Assembly (NCBI GenBank): GCA_948146395.1
Contig: OX411552.1
Coordinates: 1,797,501-1,861,500, forward strand
Source: Fragum whitleyi
Lineage: Eukaryota > Mollusca > Bivalvia > Cardiida > Cardiidae
DNA: 64,000 bases
Direction of reading: 5' to 3'
Shown piece by piece: positions 13,001 to 21,744 of this stretch (its first letter is position 1; every line of letters starts with the position of its first letter). The notes under the pieces were generated by a model. The model ran no database searches. It had not been told where the DNA came from and saw only the letters and a program-made list of their open reading frames with translations. The position numbers and the translations under genes are program-made.

Positions 13001-16000
13001 AATAGGATCATCTGTTTGACCTACATTAGGTGTGTCAGTTACAAGAGGATTAACAACAACCTTATCTCCAGCTAAGTCATTGCCTAGCAATAAATGTACA
13101 CCTTTAAATGGTAAAGAATGTTTAACACCAACAACCACAGAACCAGTAACCAAATCCGAGGACAAATTAACCTTATGAAGAGGAACATTAATAACACCAC
13201 ACTCTACACCCTGAATAAGGACACTAGTACCAGACGAAGTCTTCTCAGAAAAAGGCAGAACATCTGCTAAAATAAGAGATTGAGAAGCTCCTGTGTCTCT
13301 TAAAATTTTAATAGGGGTAGGTGGGCACATATCACCTGAAAGTGATACAAAACCATCCAAAATGAACGGTTCAAAAATCTCCATACAGGAATCAGAATTT
13401 GGTTCTGCCTTAACAATTGAATTTAACTCAAAAGAAGGCTGTGATTTAGGCTGAAGGCTGGTGAGCCCTGTAGGTTTGGCTGCACTCAGTTCCTTCTTCC
13501 TTTTTAATCTAAAACATTCCGAAATAAGGTGACCTGGTTTTTTACAAAAAGTACAATGTACTCGAGATAAGGGATTTTGAACATTGGTTTCACCAGTAGA
13601 CTTTGGTTTAGGTGAATTCGATTGACTAGACATGCTAGATGAATCACCAGACATAGATTTATTTTGGGGATGTGAGGAAGCAGGTTTTGCTTTATTAATG
13701 AAAGAATTTTTGTGTGTAAGGTAGTAATCATCAGCTAAACGAGCTGCTTCATGTATAGTTTCAACAGTTTTTTCATCTAAATGTGACTTAATGTCAGATT
13801 GAATGCAATTTTTGAATTGTTCAATTAATATAAGTTGTCTAAGATTATCATAATTTTGGTCTATTTTCTTAGAATAGCACCACCTGTCAAATAATTTTTC
13901 TTCGTTTCTTGCAAATTCAACGTGAGTCTGGCCAGATTCTTTTCTACAACTTCTAAATTGTTGTCTGTATGCTTCTGGAACCAGCTCATAACCTTTGAGA
14001 ATGAGTTCTTTTACAGTATCATAATCATTGCTTTGTTCTGTTCTAAGTTGCGAATAAATATTGCGAGCTTTTCCTACTAAGACACTTTGGAGAAGTAAGG
14101 TCCATTGCTCCTTTGGCCATTTCAAGTTATTTGCAACTTTTTCAAAATGTTCGAAATATGTATCAACTTCATTTTCTTGAAATTGAGGAACAAGCCTAAA
14201 ATGTTTTGTTACATCAAAATGGTCATTATACATATCTCTGGGCTGATTTGCTCTATCTTGTATTTCTAATTCTTTTAATCGTAATTGAAATGCTCTTTCT
14301 TCTCTTTCCCTCTCTCTTTCTATTTCTCTCTCTTCTCTTTCTCGCTCTTCCTTTTCCCTTTCTCTCTCTCTTTCCCTTTCTTCCTTTTCCCTTTGAAATT
14401 GCCTTTCTCTTTCTTTTTCTTCAATTTCTCTTTGTGCTCTTTCTCTTTCAATTTCAATTTCTAATTGCTTTTCTTGAAATTTCCGCTCTTCTCTCTCTCT
14501 TTCTATTTCCAATTCCTTCTCCCTTTGTTGAAGTTTTAACAGTTCAAGATCTCTTGAGCTTGAAACTGATGGAACATCAACAATGAGAGACAGAGCCTTT
14601 TCATCAAAAATGTCCTCATCAACAAAATATTGAACCAAAATATTCTTAATTTCATGCTTTCGCAATGAGGACTTGACTTCTTTTAATTCATAATGCTTGG
14701 CAAGATTGAGCAAATCAGGCTTTTTACCCAAATTCAATAACTCCACGGAAGGTTCGTGCGTAAATTTTTCTAAGTCAAAAGACATGGTAGCTTGTTGCTG
14801 TATTTGAATAAGAATGTAAGATTTCGATAAATAATAGTGAAAGTGCACTCTAGATTTATCAAAATTGAAATATGAAATTAATTTCTTAAATAATTTTGAA
14901 CAGTAGATATAAATAAAGAATTTGTTTGATTTGTTTTGTTTTGTTTGTTTGTCTGATATTCGTATCTCGAGACGAGCCCCCAAATTGTTACGTGCCAATG
15001 TAACACGAACAAAGAAGCCAGCAACAAACTTTACAATTAACAATATTTATTGACAATAATACCAGAATTATTGACAATATGAAATTAATACAAAAACAAT
15101 TTACAATACCTTGAATGTTTAATCCTAAAGTTTTAATTTTAGATCCAATTTAGTTAAGTTCCTGGTCCACAAATAATAAGTCCAATAATATCCGAATTTA
15201 AAATTAAACACGCTTTTAAACACACTTTTAAGATAACAAGAAATCCCCTTTTAGTTTAACACAGTACTATTAAATGAAACCATAAGTCTAAATCAAGTGA
15301 ACCAAGAATGCTGTAGGAACCCCTTTATATAATACTATAGAACAATCTGGAATAGTATAGAACATAAGAATACTCTAGAGTCTGAATCACCTTCCAAAAG
15401 GCCTTTCTAGAAAGATCTACATAATTCTACATACATTTACGTAACAGAATCAAGAGATAAGAAAATTCCCAGTCTAAAAATAGACACGGTAAATACCATT
15501 AGGTTTATTTATAGCTTATACATAACACGAATTTCAAGTGATGCATAACAGATACATAAAATGAGTATGTGTACGACATTATGAACAATTTTATGCGTGC
15601 GTGATGGACACACGTTGAGCAGCATGAACAGCCACACGATGCATTGCACATATTTATCAAATGTTAGCAGCCACTTTGAGTCAGAAGATTTCTGATAAGC
15701 GGGTGGTGAAGACTTTGATCAGACTCTGAAATGTACATGCTGATCTTGGTCTTAACGCTGAGTTCATGGGAAATCATTGGAAATGTCACACACAGACCGA
15801 GGGGTCAGAACAAAACTATTGTAAGTACCTATAAAAATGAACCCTCGACGCCCAATCGATGAATCATATCTATTCGGAAACTGTTTCGTTGTCTATCCAT
15901 TGCTTATTCAAAGCCTCATGAGTATGAAAAACAGAAGATCAATCTTACCTCTAGGTAAAACATAAAATCTCGAATCTGTTTCATCAGATGGACCTTCGTT

Positions 16001-16291
16001 ATTAAAAACGTTGATAGAGTGACCTTGACAATGACCCGTGACCTTGTTGTAGAATACGGAAACACACGAGGTGTCCCGACCACACTCGCCGACACAAAAA
16101 GCAGCATGCCGTTGGTGTCTTTTCCATAAAAGTCTGGTATCTGAAACTATTTTACCGTCCAACTCGGACCTACGTCTCGCACGTGCAGTGTCCACGTTAG
16201 TCCATACAAATGAAATACACTGAACCACTAGTATTGCTTGAAAAGTATAACACATTAGTCTGGGAAGCTGATCCGAGCTATACTCCATCAT
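6820..16291 (-). CDS. Secreted PAN - EB/EGF-like - PAN protein, three exons
   Basis: Three minus-strand exons (15949-16291, 8298-8435, 6820-7091) join with GT-AG introns, both in phase 1, into 250 codons plus stop. The N-terminus has a hydrophobic segment (LMCYTFQAILVVQCISFVW) consistent with a signal peptide. The first PAN/Apple module includes AAFCVGECGRDTSCVSVFY, the middle exon is a compact EB/EGF-like cysteine module, and the last exon is a second PAN module (CSFLDCKTLCRNRTGYTCRS). Such proteins are usually secreted and bind carbohydrate or protein ligands; the ligand cannot be inferred. The MM start at 16291 is preferred over an ATG at 16348 because the latter lies only ~6 bases from a TATA box. 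Intron 1 is inflated from about 1.1 to 7.5 kb by a retrotransposon in the same orientation. Extra exons cannot be excluded. Confidence 0.75.
7092..8297 (-). other. PAN gene intron 2
   Basis: 1.2-kb intron with consensus ends. It contains a GATCAG-type hairpin near 7243-7290, a TCTTCGAGAATT hairpin near 7410-7440 and a 25-base A tract around 7970-7994. No additional exon was recognised. Confidence 0.65.
8298..8435 (-). CDS. PAN gene exon 2 (EB/EGF-like cysteine module)
   Basis: 138-base symmetrical phase 1-1 exon, acceptor TTTCAG and donor GTATCA. It encodes one compact module with the pattern CTSGIDC - QC - GTCIC - QC, typical of EB or EGF-like modules in invertebrate secreted proteins. A 1-1 exon of this kind can be shuffled or skipped without changing frame. 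Confidence 0.75.
8457..8765 (+). mobile_element. tRNA-derived SINE (family 1), + strand
   Basis: The head has an A-box-like TTAGCTCAGTTAGTAGAG and a B-box-like GGTTTGATTCCCG, followed by a long unrelated body ending in AAATAAAACGGAAATACACA. A second, inverted copy of head and body is at about 24497-24812. The head cannot fold as a full tRNA, so this is a SINE and not a tRNA gene. It sits in intron 1 of the PAN gene, antisense to it. Confidence 0.75.
9148..9151. repeat. Target-site duplication of LTR element (left)
   Basis: CGAA directly abuts the TGTTAC end of the left LTR and is repeated at 15528-15531 directly after the right LTR. A 4-base duplication is usual for Gypsy elements. Confidence 0.8.
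9152..9693 (-). repeat. 3' LTR of the Gmr1-type element
   Basis: 542 bp, starting TGTTACGTGCC and ending CATAACA on the + strand, apparently identical to the LTR at 14986-15527. Being downstream of the coding region in element sense, it is the 3' LTR. Confidence 0.95.
9694..9710 (-). promoter_or_regulatory. Polypurine tract
   Basis: In element sense this is a purine run AAGGGGGGAAG immediately before the 3' LTR, the expected position for plus-strand DNA priming. Confidence 0.85.
9970..10106 (-). pseudogene. Out-of-frame C-terminal tail of RNase H
   Basis: After the stop at 10085-10087 that closes the main frame, a neighbouring frame continues to a stop at 9970-9972 and shows the conserved end expected of Gypsy RNase H (a basic/leucine stretch and a closing DALSR-type motif). 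The frames part at about 10095-10107, consistent with a short indel. Either this copy is mutated or the assembly has an indel error. Confidence 0.8.
10085..14785 (-). CDS. Gmr1-type gag-pol polyprotein, truncated in RNase H
   Basis: A 1,566-residue frame from the ATG at 14785; the same frame continues upstream into the LTR, but MSFDLEKF is the sensible start. In order: an E/R-rich coiled coil (~14245-14545); a capsid region with SCAN-like similarity (VPEAYRQQFRSCRKE ... LILIEQFKNCI, ~13720-14195); a CCHC zinc knuckle CTFCKKPGHLISEC (13514-13555); protease DTGAS (~13290); integrase zinc-binding H-H-C-C (~12410-12590), DDE core with IDCVGPLP and SDQGSNF (~12010-12330) and a GPY/F module RYYGPYTI (~11580-11640); reverse transcriptase with YIDDVIIYTD (~10745-10775); RNase H KLAVDASDVGVGAVLL (~10295-10335). 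Integrase precedes reverse transcriptase, the Gmr1 signature. Gag and pol share one frame with no shift. RNase H is cut short at 10085. Confidence 0.95.
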   Translation of the reverse strand: MSFDLEKFTHEPSVELLNLGKKPDLLNLAKHYELKEVKSSLRKHEIKNILVQYFVDEDIFDEKALSLIVDVPSVSSSRDLELLKLQQREKELEIEREREERKFQEKQLEIEIERERAQREIEEKERERQFQREKEEREREREREKEEREREEREIEREREREERAFQLRLKELEIQDRANQPRDMYNDHFDVTKHFRLVPQFQENEVDTYFEHFEKVANNLKWPKEQWTLLLQSVLVGKARNIYSQLRTEQSNDYDTVKELILKGYELVPEAYRQQFRSCRKESGQTHVEFARNEEKLFDRWCYSKKIDQNYDNLRQLILIEQFKNCIQSDIKSHLDEKTVETIHEAARLADDYYLTHKNSFINKAKPASSHPQNKSMSGDSSSMSSQSNSPKPKSTGETNVQNPLSRVHCTFCKKPGHLISECFRLKRKKELSAAKPTGLTSLQPKSQPSFELNSIVKAEPNSDSCMEIFEPFILDGFVSLSGDMCPPTPIKILRDTGASQSLILADVLPFSEKTSSGTSVLIQGVECGVINVPLHKVNLSSDLVTGSVVVGVKHSLPFKGVHLLLGNDLAGDKVVVNPLVTDTPNVGQTDDPILQEIPDLYPSCAVTRGMAKKASLKNSNDIDLTDTFVGQYFNDEIKKSFNLSLPDTQTDSSKFCQSSPRSNDQGHETHSKSKLIQEQQNDPEISKLIDRALPEKEMSQNPVCYYKKNGILMRKWRPFDVPADDDWAVHHQIVVPKSYRHEILSIAHESPMSGHLGVNKTYHKIMTHFFWPGLKSDVSKYCKSCHTCQMVGKPNQVIPKARLQPIPAFDEPFSRIIIDCVGPLPKTKSGSEYLLTIMCASTRFPEAIPLRNIKAKSIIKALVKFFTFVGLPKSVQSDQGSNFMSGIFQQVMHELGIKQYRSSAYHPESQGALERFHQTLKNMIRSYCFDTDKNWDEGIHLLLFAVRESVQESLGFSPFELVFGHSVRGPLTLLKEKFLADDETPLNLLQYVSDFRNKLSRACEVARSNLKSSQSKMKARYDKHSVDRKFEPGDKVLALLPIPGRPLQARYYGPYTIDKKTSDLNYIINTPGRRKNKQMCHVNMLKKYFDRDSSISKPVTVVNTVPQQSNMIESEVSSDFSEKSVPGPPKLENSEILKNLDDKLSHLEPSQREELKQLINEYKHLFPDIPTRTDKIYHDVIVEDSQPIKQHPYRMNPVKQKALQDEVNYLLENDFIEPSQSNYSSPCILVPKPNGTYRMCTDYRKVNSVTKTDSFPIPRIDDCIDKVGNSKYVTMFDLLKGFWQVPLTDRAKEVSAFATPAGLYQYKVMPFGMKNSPATFQRLVNMVIAGLDGCDAYIDDVIIYTDTWSDHLQRIKQFFDRLSDAKLTVNLGKTEFCHATVTFLGHLVGQGQVKPLESKVNAISECPVPATKKRLMRFLGMAGYYRKFCKNFSIIAEPLTNLLKKNVKFKWNDNCQVAFDRLKAILKSTPVLLAPDFDKCFKLAVDASDVGVGAVLLQEDDDGIDHPVCYYSKKLNKHQKNYSTIEKECLALILAIQHFEVNLTSATSPIVVFSDHNPLSSSQT
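14971..14982 (-). promoter_or_regulatory. Primer-binding site, tRNA-Pro-like
   Basis: Three bases inside the 5' LTR, the element reads TGGGGGCTCGTC, matching the first 12 bases of the tRNA-Pro primer-binding site known from retroviruses. The following bases diverge by what looks like one insertion. The match suggests priming by tRNA-Pro. Confidence 0.75.
14986..15527 (-). repeat. 5' LTR of the Gmr1-type element
   Basis: 542 bp. In element sense it carries a TATA-like ATTATATAAAGGGG (around 15321-15334 on +) and an AATAAA (within AATAAATATTG, around 15035-15045), giving a plausible U3-R-U5 layout. A TTATTTATAG block near the outer edge also contains an AATAAA in element sense. Confidence 0.9.
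15528..15948 (-). other. Remainder of PAN gene intron 1
   Basis: 420 bases between the retrotransposon and exon 1. It begins with the right copy of the CGAA duplication and contains a GATCAG-type foldback at about 15700-15790. No exon was seen. Confidence 0.6.
15949..16291 (-). CDS. PAN gene exon 1 (signal peptide and first PAN module)
   Basis: Encodes a hydrophobic leader, a basic segment ARARRRSELDG that could be a processing site, and the first PAN module. It ends RFYVLPR plus one base, followed by the donor GTAAGATT. 343 bases gives the phase 1 junction needed for exon 2. Confidence 0.8.
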
Positions 16292-16353
16292 AGCTTGACC
16301 TCTTAAACAACTTGTCTGTTCAGAGTCTGTGAAATGAATTATGTACACAAAAG

Positions 16354-16362
16354 CTTTATATA
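16354..16362 (-). promoter_or_regulatory. TATA box of PAN gene
   Basis: TATATAAAG on the minus strand, about 63 bases upstream of the MM start codon. Initiation ~30 bases downstream would give a 5' leader of roughly 35-40 bases and would exclude the more upstream ATG at 16348. Confidence 0.6.
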
Positions 16363-17721
16363 AAAGAAGACGACGTTACTTGATTAATCTCACATGTCAT
16401 CTTTTTCAAGAACCCAGAGAATTACATGTACATTGCGATACGTTCTTTTAAAAAATCTAAATGTTAGTTCTATTTTCCTGACAATAATTTTACCCTATAC
16501 ACAGACCTCTTTAAAAGTTAAAGCGCTTCGATATATCATCATCTTCTTGAGTAGTGAATGAACTTGGAAAGTGAAATGTTATTTACAATCTACTTATGAG
16601 TGAAATGACATAAAATTTGTAAACTCATATCTTCACTGTCGAAACTCATTTTTGTTGCTTATAATTCCAGCAAAATTTCGTTGACTTCCAACAAATGAAT
16701 CTAATTTTTTTATTCAATATTTCATAAACTAAATCAAATATAATAATACGTTTCGCTTTCACATATCCACTTGATTTTCTACCCTATTGCAGCCAATTTG
16801 TGTCTGCGCGTCGAAACCGATCCTTGTTTTGAAAATCAGTGAATTGTAGACGATTGCATTGGGCGTATCAAAACAATGTTTGTCGAGAATTGTTCATTGG
16901 AAATATAAAACCCTCCACGGAAGATGATATGGAACATAATTTAAATAAGCCCGGTAGAATTCCATCTAGCCTGGCTCCCAGGCTGTCAGTTAGTTTTAAA
17001 ATCAATAAGGTAGACCACTCATGTTCAACTATTTTATTTCAAATTACCTCCCATATTCTCAAAAACTGATCGGCCAGTCAGAGAAATATAAGCTGATAAG
17101 AAATTATAATTTGTCTAGTTGAATTGCTCATTTCACGATACTTCAGATCAGTGGGACGGGAGCCAGTCTAAATTCCATCTTGAGATGTTCAGTTTTATGT
17201 CCACAAACTTCAGCTCCTTATTTTGAAGGTTAACAATTTTTTTATTCAACATATTTGTTCACGAAGTAATCCTATGCAAAATACCTTTTAACCACAAGAT
17301 CATAAAGATTTTTGTCAAACTTATCCTTTTAACAGAAACTCCTGTTTTCGTCTAAAAGATGAAATGTGTTTTATTGTGCATTTTTCAAAATGGCGTATTT
17401 AAAGTCATACTGAAGATGCTCTGCTGATTTGGATGTTTTCCTTTAATGTATTTACATTTTGTATTTCACTATCTAAATCAAAATTAATGCATTTTTAGAC
17501 TTTATGTGACCTGATATGTACACATTAATATTCAATTGTTTTTATTAAATTATATGCAATATGATATTTTTTCTAAAGCGCCTCAAAAGAAATTAAATGA
17601 ATTTCGTTTTTCTTTAATCATAGACAAAAAATCGCTGTCTTGTCTTTAAAAGGATGTAACTTTTATAAGGAAACTCATCTAAAATGTATTCTCAATTACA
17701 GTTTTAAAGTGCATCAGAGAG
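16363..17721. other. Intergenic, nothing recognised
   Basis: AT-rich. A 76-codon open frame at 16839-17069 shows no domain, no codon bias that I can judge and no splice context. I see no RNA gene or clear repeat. Confidence 0.5.
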
Positions 17722-17817
17722 TTAAGGTAGTGGACCGTAATAGTTCTGCAACGTTTCTAAAGTAATGAACTTTAACAACATCAACCGAGGTTTCCTAATA
17801 ATTTTCATTAGGAAACC

Positions 17818-17823
17818 TCGGTC
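17818..17823. repeat. Target-site duplication of LINE insertion
   Basis: TCGGTC here is repeated at 19540-19545. Removing the LINE and one copy restores the MITE structure seen in its relatives (CCTCGGT followed by AACATTGTGAAAG). Confidence 0.8.
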
Positions 17824-19539
17824 CTACAGATACCTACAGATCTAAAATCAGCAAGAGTTGTTCCGTTATATAAGAAAAACGATAAGACTGTTGTAGGAAA
17901 TTATCGTCCTGTATCAATTCTTAGCGTTGTTTCGAAAATTTTTGAAAGAGTTGTATTTGACCAAGTTGAAAAATATTTAAACGAGAAGAACTTATTATAT
18001 AATTTACAGTCTGGTTTCAGAAAGGGCTACTCAACAGACACCTGTCTAATTCATCTATCAGACTATATTAGAAACCAAATGGACAAAGGTAATTTTGTAG
18101 GAATGGTTCTTTAAGACTTGCAGAAAGCTTTCGACACAGTAGACCATTCTATCCTCATCATGAAACTTGGAAATATGGGCTTTGCCAAAGATATTATTGA
18201 TTGGTTTTCGTCGTATCTTAGTGAAAGAAAACAGCTTGTTGATGTCAATAAATCTCAGTCTTCCTTTGCAAGTATAACCTGTGGAGTTCCACAAGGATCT
18301 ATACTTGGACCTCTTCTTTTTCTTATTTACGTCAACGATATGCCTGATGTTGTTAAAAACAAACTTCTTCTGTATGCTGACGATTCTGCTATTTTAGTGT
18401 CCAATCGAGACAATCGAACGCACTTTCTGATGATCTCAATCGTGTACGAAATTGGCTTATTGACAACAAATTGTCTTTACATCTTGGTAAAACGGAATCT
18501 ATAATTTTTGGTTCAAAACAAAACCTTAAATCTAATAATAAGATCAATGTCCGATGCAACGATAGTTCACTTAATTCAACTTCAAATGTAAAGTATTTGG
18601 GTGCTGTTCTAGAACAAAGCTTATCAGGTGAGCCAATGGCAATTTCTTTATTACAAAAAGCAAATGCTAAATTGAAGTTTCTTTATCGTAAAAGCAAATT
18701 CTTATCATTTCACACCAGAAAATTATTAGTGTCATCCTTGATCCAATGTCATTTTGACTATGCTTGTGTTTTCTGGTACTTTAATTTGAATAAAAAGTGG
18801 ACTAACAAACTTCAAATCATGCAAAATAAACTAATAAGGTTTGTTTTGGAACTGCACCACAGATCCAGTATCAACAGAACTCACTTTAAAACTTTAAACT
18901 GGCTGCCAGTTGAAAAACGTATTGAACAAATAACTCTTATAAATGTTTTCAAAATTAAGAACGGGCTTGCGCCAGACTACCTGATGGACCAATTTGTAGA
19001 AGCGGCCACCTCGCATTCTTACAGCACGCGTTTCAGTAGAAATGGTTGTTTTGCTGTTCCAAAGGTTGGGACGCACGGAAGAAAATCATTTTCTTACGTG
19101 GGCTGTAACCTTTGGAATAGCCTTCCAACAAGAATTAAAACGTGCAGATCTCTCTCTATGTTCAAAGCAAAACTTAAAGAACACTTTCTTGAAAGTCTGT
19201 GATATTTTACAAACAACTCTGTGATATAATGCTTAAAAATGAGTTCATTAATTTTTCTTTACCTGTCTGTGATTTAATCGTTTTACATTTAATTGTAACA
19301 TCATCAACTCTATGTTTACAAATTTAACAGTATAACATCATGTCTCTCTGTGTCAGCCACACCCAAGCAGGGGACCGCGATGGAAATAAGAGATTTCCTT
19401 TCTCTTTTTTGCGTTATCCCAGGTTTGGATGTGGCAGACATGGTATGAAAAACGCACTGTGATATATTCATTTTTATATGTTTTTTTCTTAATATTTTAC
19501 CATGTACTGTCATTTCCTATTTTACCTGAATAAAATCTA
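17824..19539 (+). mobile_element. 5'-truncated non-LTR retrotransposon (Jockey/CR1-type)
   Basis: 1.7-kb insertion carrying the middle and end of a reverse-transcriptase frame, a ~340-base 3' UTR and a 3' end CCTGAATAAAATCTA. It is flanked by the 6-base duplication TCGGTC. Loss of the endonuclease and N-terminal RT is typical of aborted target-primed reverse transcription. Confidence 0.85.
17833..19202 (+). pseudogene. LINE reverse transcriptase, truncated and broken
   Basis: RT motifs appear in order: NYRPVSILSVVSKIFERVV (RT1), LQSGFRKGYSTDTC, LQKAFDTVDHSIL (motif A with catalytic Asp), GVPQGSILGPLLFLIYVND (motif B), LLLYADDSAIL (motif C, YADD), then a C-terminal region with HLGKTESIIFGS and WNSLPTRIK. 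A TAA at 18112-18114 replaces the residue just before the motif A leucines, and the frame shifts at about 18410-18425, so no full product can be made. The wording of the motifs is typical of Jockey/CR1-group elements; the exact clade needs a tree. Confidence 0.9.
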
Positions 19540-19607
19540 TCGGTCAACATTGTGAAAGTTTATGAGTGCCGAAATGTTGCGTAACCATTACGGGTCCACT
19601 ACCTTAA

Positions 19608-20534
19608 CACAGTAGCAAAGGTACATGTATATCTTATACTTCCAGATGGAGTGTCTTCCCTAGGATAACTTTTTTTTCCAAAAATTGTTTGCAAAAATCT
19701 GTATGCCTAGTAATAATATTTGGCAGGGCGGGCCAAACTACTATAATTTTTTTAAAAATAATTATCCTCCCTAAACACTTTTCAAATTTCAATTAAACTT
19801 GGGCAGATTATTCCTTTGGGGACCCTGTTAAATGTCTTTTAACTAAATTCTGGATGGCAATAATATGATTACAGGATTTTTCCACTTTGAATTCTTAGAA
19901 TAACATTTCATTGCAAACAACTTGGCCAGTACCAATGAAACTTTGCAAGAATGTTCCTTGGGTGTCCCTATCTGAGGATCATTCCCGAAGTTATTTGCTC
20001 ATAAATAGGGGCATGTGCAGGACAGGCATTTTCACTTTTAGTTCCTTGCATGACATATTCTCCCAAACCACTGGGCCAATTTAAATGAAAATTTTCCAGA
20101 GCTTTACCTTGCTGAAATCCACTCGTCAAATAAAGTTCAGTTGAGCATTTTTGGCATCCTTGACCTCTTGTTAACATTACCGCATTTTGGCCATGAGTTA
20201 TCAGAGGTACAGATAAGAGGGAGTAAAGCCAGTCTAAAATCTTAATTCCTTAGTGAAACCATATGTTCTGAGAACTCATTTGAATCGTCTTGTCTAGACG
20301 ATTCAAATGAGTACACATAACACAAGATTTGAACAAGTGTATTTGAAATCCAAATTACCCCCTCCATATGTAGCTCTGGTTTTGCTGATAATCACGCTAA
20401 CATTTATAAGACAAGGTCTTTAAGGGATAGAGGAGCTGTGTTGTTTTCCATAGAACACACTCCTTTGTTGGGTATCGTGTTTTCCAAATTTTCTACCGCA
20501 GGATTTAGCACACATATTTCTACAGCTTCCCCCT
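19608..20534. other. Intergenic repeats
   Basis: Diverged copies of the GGCAGGGCGGGGC-type dispersed repeat also seen at 960-2160 (here near 19720-20200), plus a hairpin with arms CATTTGAATCGTC / GACGATTCAAATG at about 20276-20310. No gene signal. Confidence 0.5.
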
Positions 20535-21660
20535 TTTAACTCACCTGAGAACGAAGTGCTCAAGCCGAGCTATTGTGATCGTCCAATGTCTGTCGTCAGT
20601 CATTCGTCATCCACAATTTCTCTAAACAACGTTTCCTCCTAAATCGGTGGACCAATCTTGTTGAAATTGGGCAGAGATGCTCCTTGGGTTAAGCCCATAG
20701 TTGTTCAAGTAATAAAATCCATCATAAACTCTGGTTGCCACGGCAACATAGAGGAGAAAAATGGGGCAATCTTTAAATTTTTTTTACTCAGAAACCAGAA
20801 AACAGATACCTTTCATATGAAGTATATAGAATGATCTAGTGGACATCTACCAAGTCTGTTCATCCCATGACACTTGGGTAATATTTGAACTTCGTCCGGG
20901 CGCATCCCATTCATAAAAGAAATAAAGAGTGAAAATCTTCTAAGATCTTTTCAGAAAACAGAAGATCATATTTGGGCTCATCCTGTTTTACATAGAAACA
21001 AAAGTGAAATTCTTCAAAAAGTCTTGTCCGAAACCAGAAAGTAGATATCTTTCATATTTGGCATCTAGTGGACCTCTACAAAGTTTGTTCATATCATGAC
21101 CCTGGGATATTATTTGGGCTCTGCCTGGGCACATCCATTTTTACATATAATCAAAGGGTGAAAATCTTCAAAAGTATTCTACATGTACTCCGAAACCAGA
21201 AGGCAGAGCGCGTTCATATTTTGTATGTAACATCATCTAATGAACCTGTTTCAAGTTTTTTCAAACCATGTCCCTATGGTCAAATTTAGGCTCTGTCTAC
21301 GCTTATTCCTTTAAACATAGTAAAATCTTTATACATAAATCGTTTTCTCTGAAACCAGAAGGCAAACAGCAAGAAATTTGGTTTTAAGCTTCATTAAATT
21401 TACCTATTTGAACTTTGTTCATATCATGTTCTTAGGAAAATATACTTGAGCTCAGCCCATGTGCATCCTATTTTACATAGAAACAACGAAAGAAATTCTT
21501 CAACATTAATCTGAAAACAGTCTAGGGCGTTAAAAAAAAAAGAAAAAAAGGATACAAAAACTCTCCATGGAAGTGGACATCTGTCGAACTTGGTCATGGG
21601 ATGTCCGAGTGGTCAAGTGGCTATATATGACCATCATGGTTCTCTTCTTTAATGATAGAA
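20535..21660 (-). repeat. Composite dispersed repeat with CACCTGAG...GCTCAAG hairpin
   Basis: Starts with a hairpin-like end (ACTCACCTGAGAACGAAGTG) and contains repeated blocks of about 130-170 bases with GAAACCAGAAGGCAGA, CTAGTGGACCTCTACAAAG and GGGCACATCC. The same blocks in the other orientation form 48346-49028 in the RBL gene. This is a dispersed internally repetitive element and not a gene. Confidence 0.65.
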
Positions 21661-21744
21661 GTTATTACAGGAATCTGATTTACACGGTACTAGAACTTTA
21701 CCTTCTTGGAATGAAAATTTAACACGTCACGCGAAAAGGAATCG

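Larger units (their letters stand above)
9152..15527 (-). mobile_element. Complete Gmr1-type Gypsy LTR retrotransposon
   Basis: A 6,376-bp element bounded by two 542-bp LTRs (TGTTAC...ATAACA), with a CGAA target duplication, a primer-binding site, a polypurine tract and one long minus-strand gag-pol frame. The domain order gag - protease - integrase - reverse transcriptase - RNase H is the copia-like order known among Gypsy elements from the Gmr1 clade. The LTRs show no difference on direct reading, so the insertion is young. It lies in intron 1 of the PAN gene in the gene's own transcriptional sense, where its promoter and polyadenylation signal could interfere with the host transcript. One frame break in the RNase H region probably makes this copy non-autonomous. 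Confidence 0.95.
17722..19607. mobile_element. GGTAGTGGACC MITE, split by a LINE
   Basis: The left part (17722-17823) and right part (19546-19607) together make a ~164-bp element with inverted ends TTAAGGTAGTGGACC / GGTCCACTACCTTAA and an inner hairpin GAGGTTTCCTAAT / ATTAGGAAACCTC. Uninterrupted relatives are at 29651-29815, 32250-32413, 38718-38870 and 40618-40777. Confidence 0.85.

Noticed and set aside
14206..14586. 126-codon plus-strand Leu/Phe-rich frame resembling membrane segments
   Set aside because: Antisense of the E/R-rich coiled coil of the retrotransposon gag; the GAA/AGA-rich coding strand reads as Leu/Phe/Ser on the other strand.
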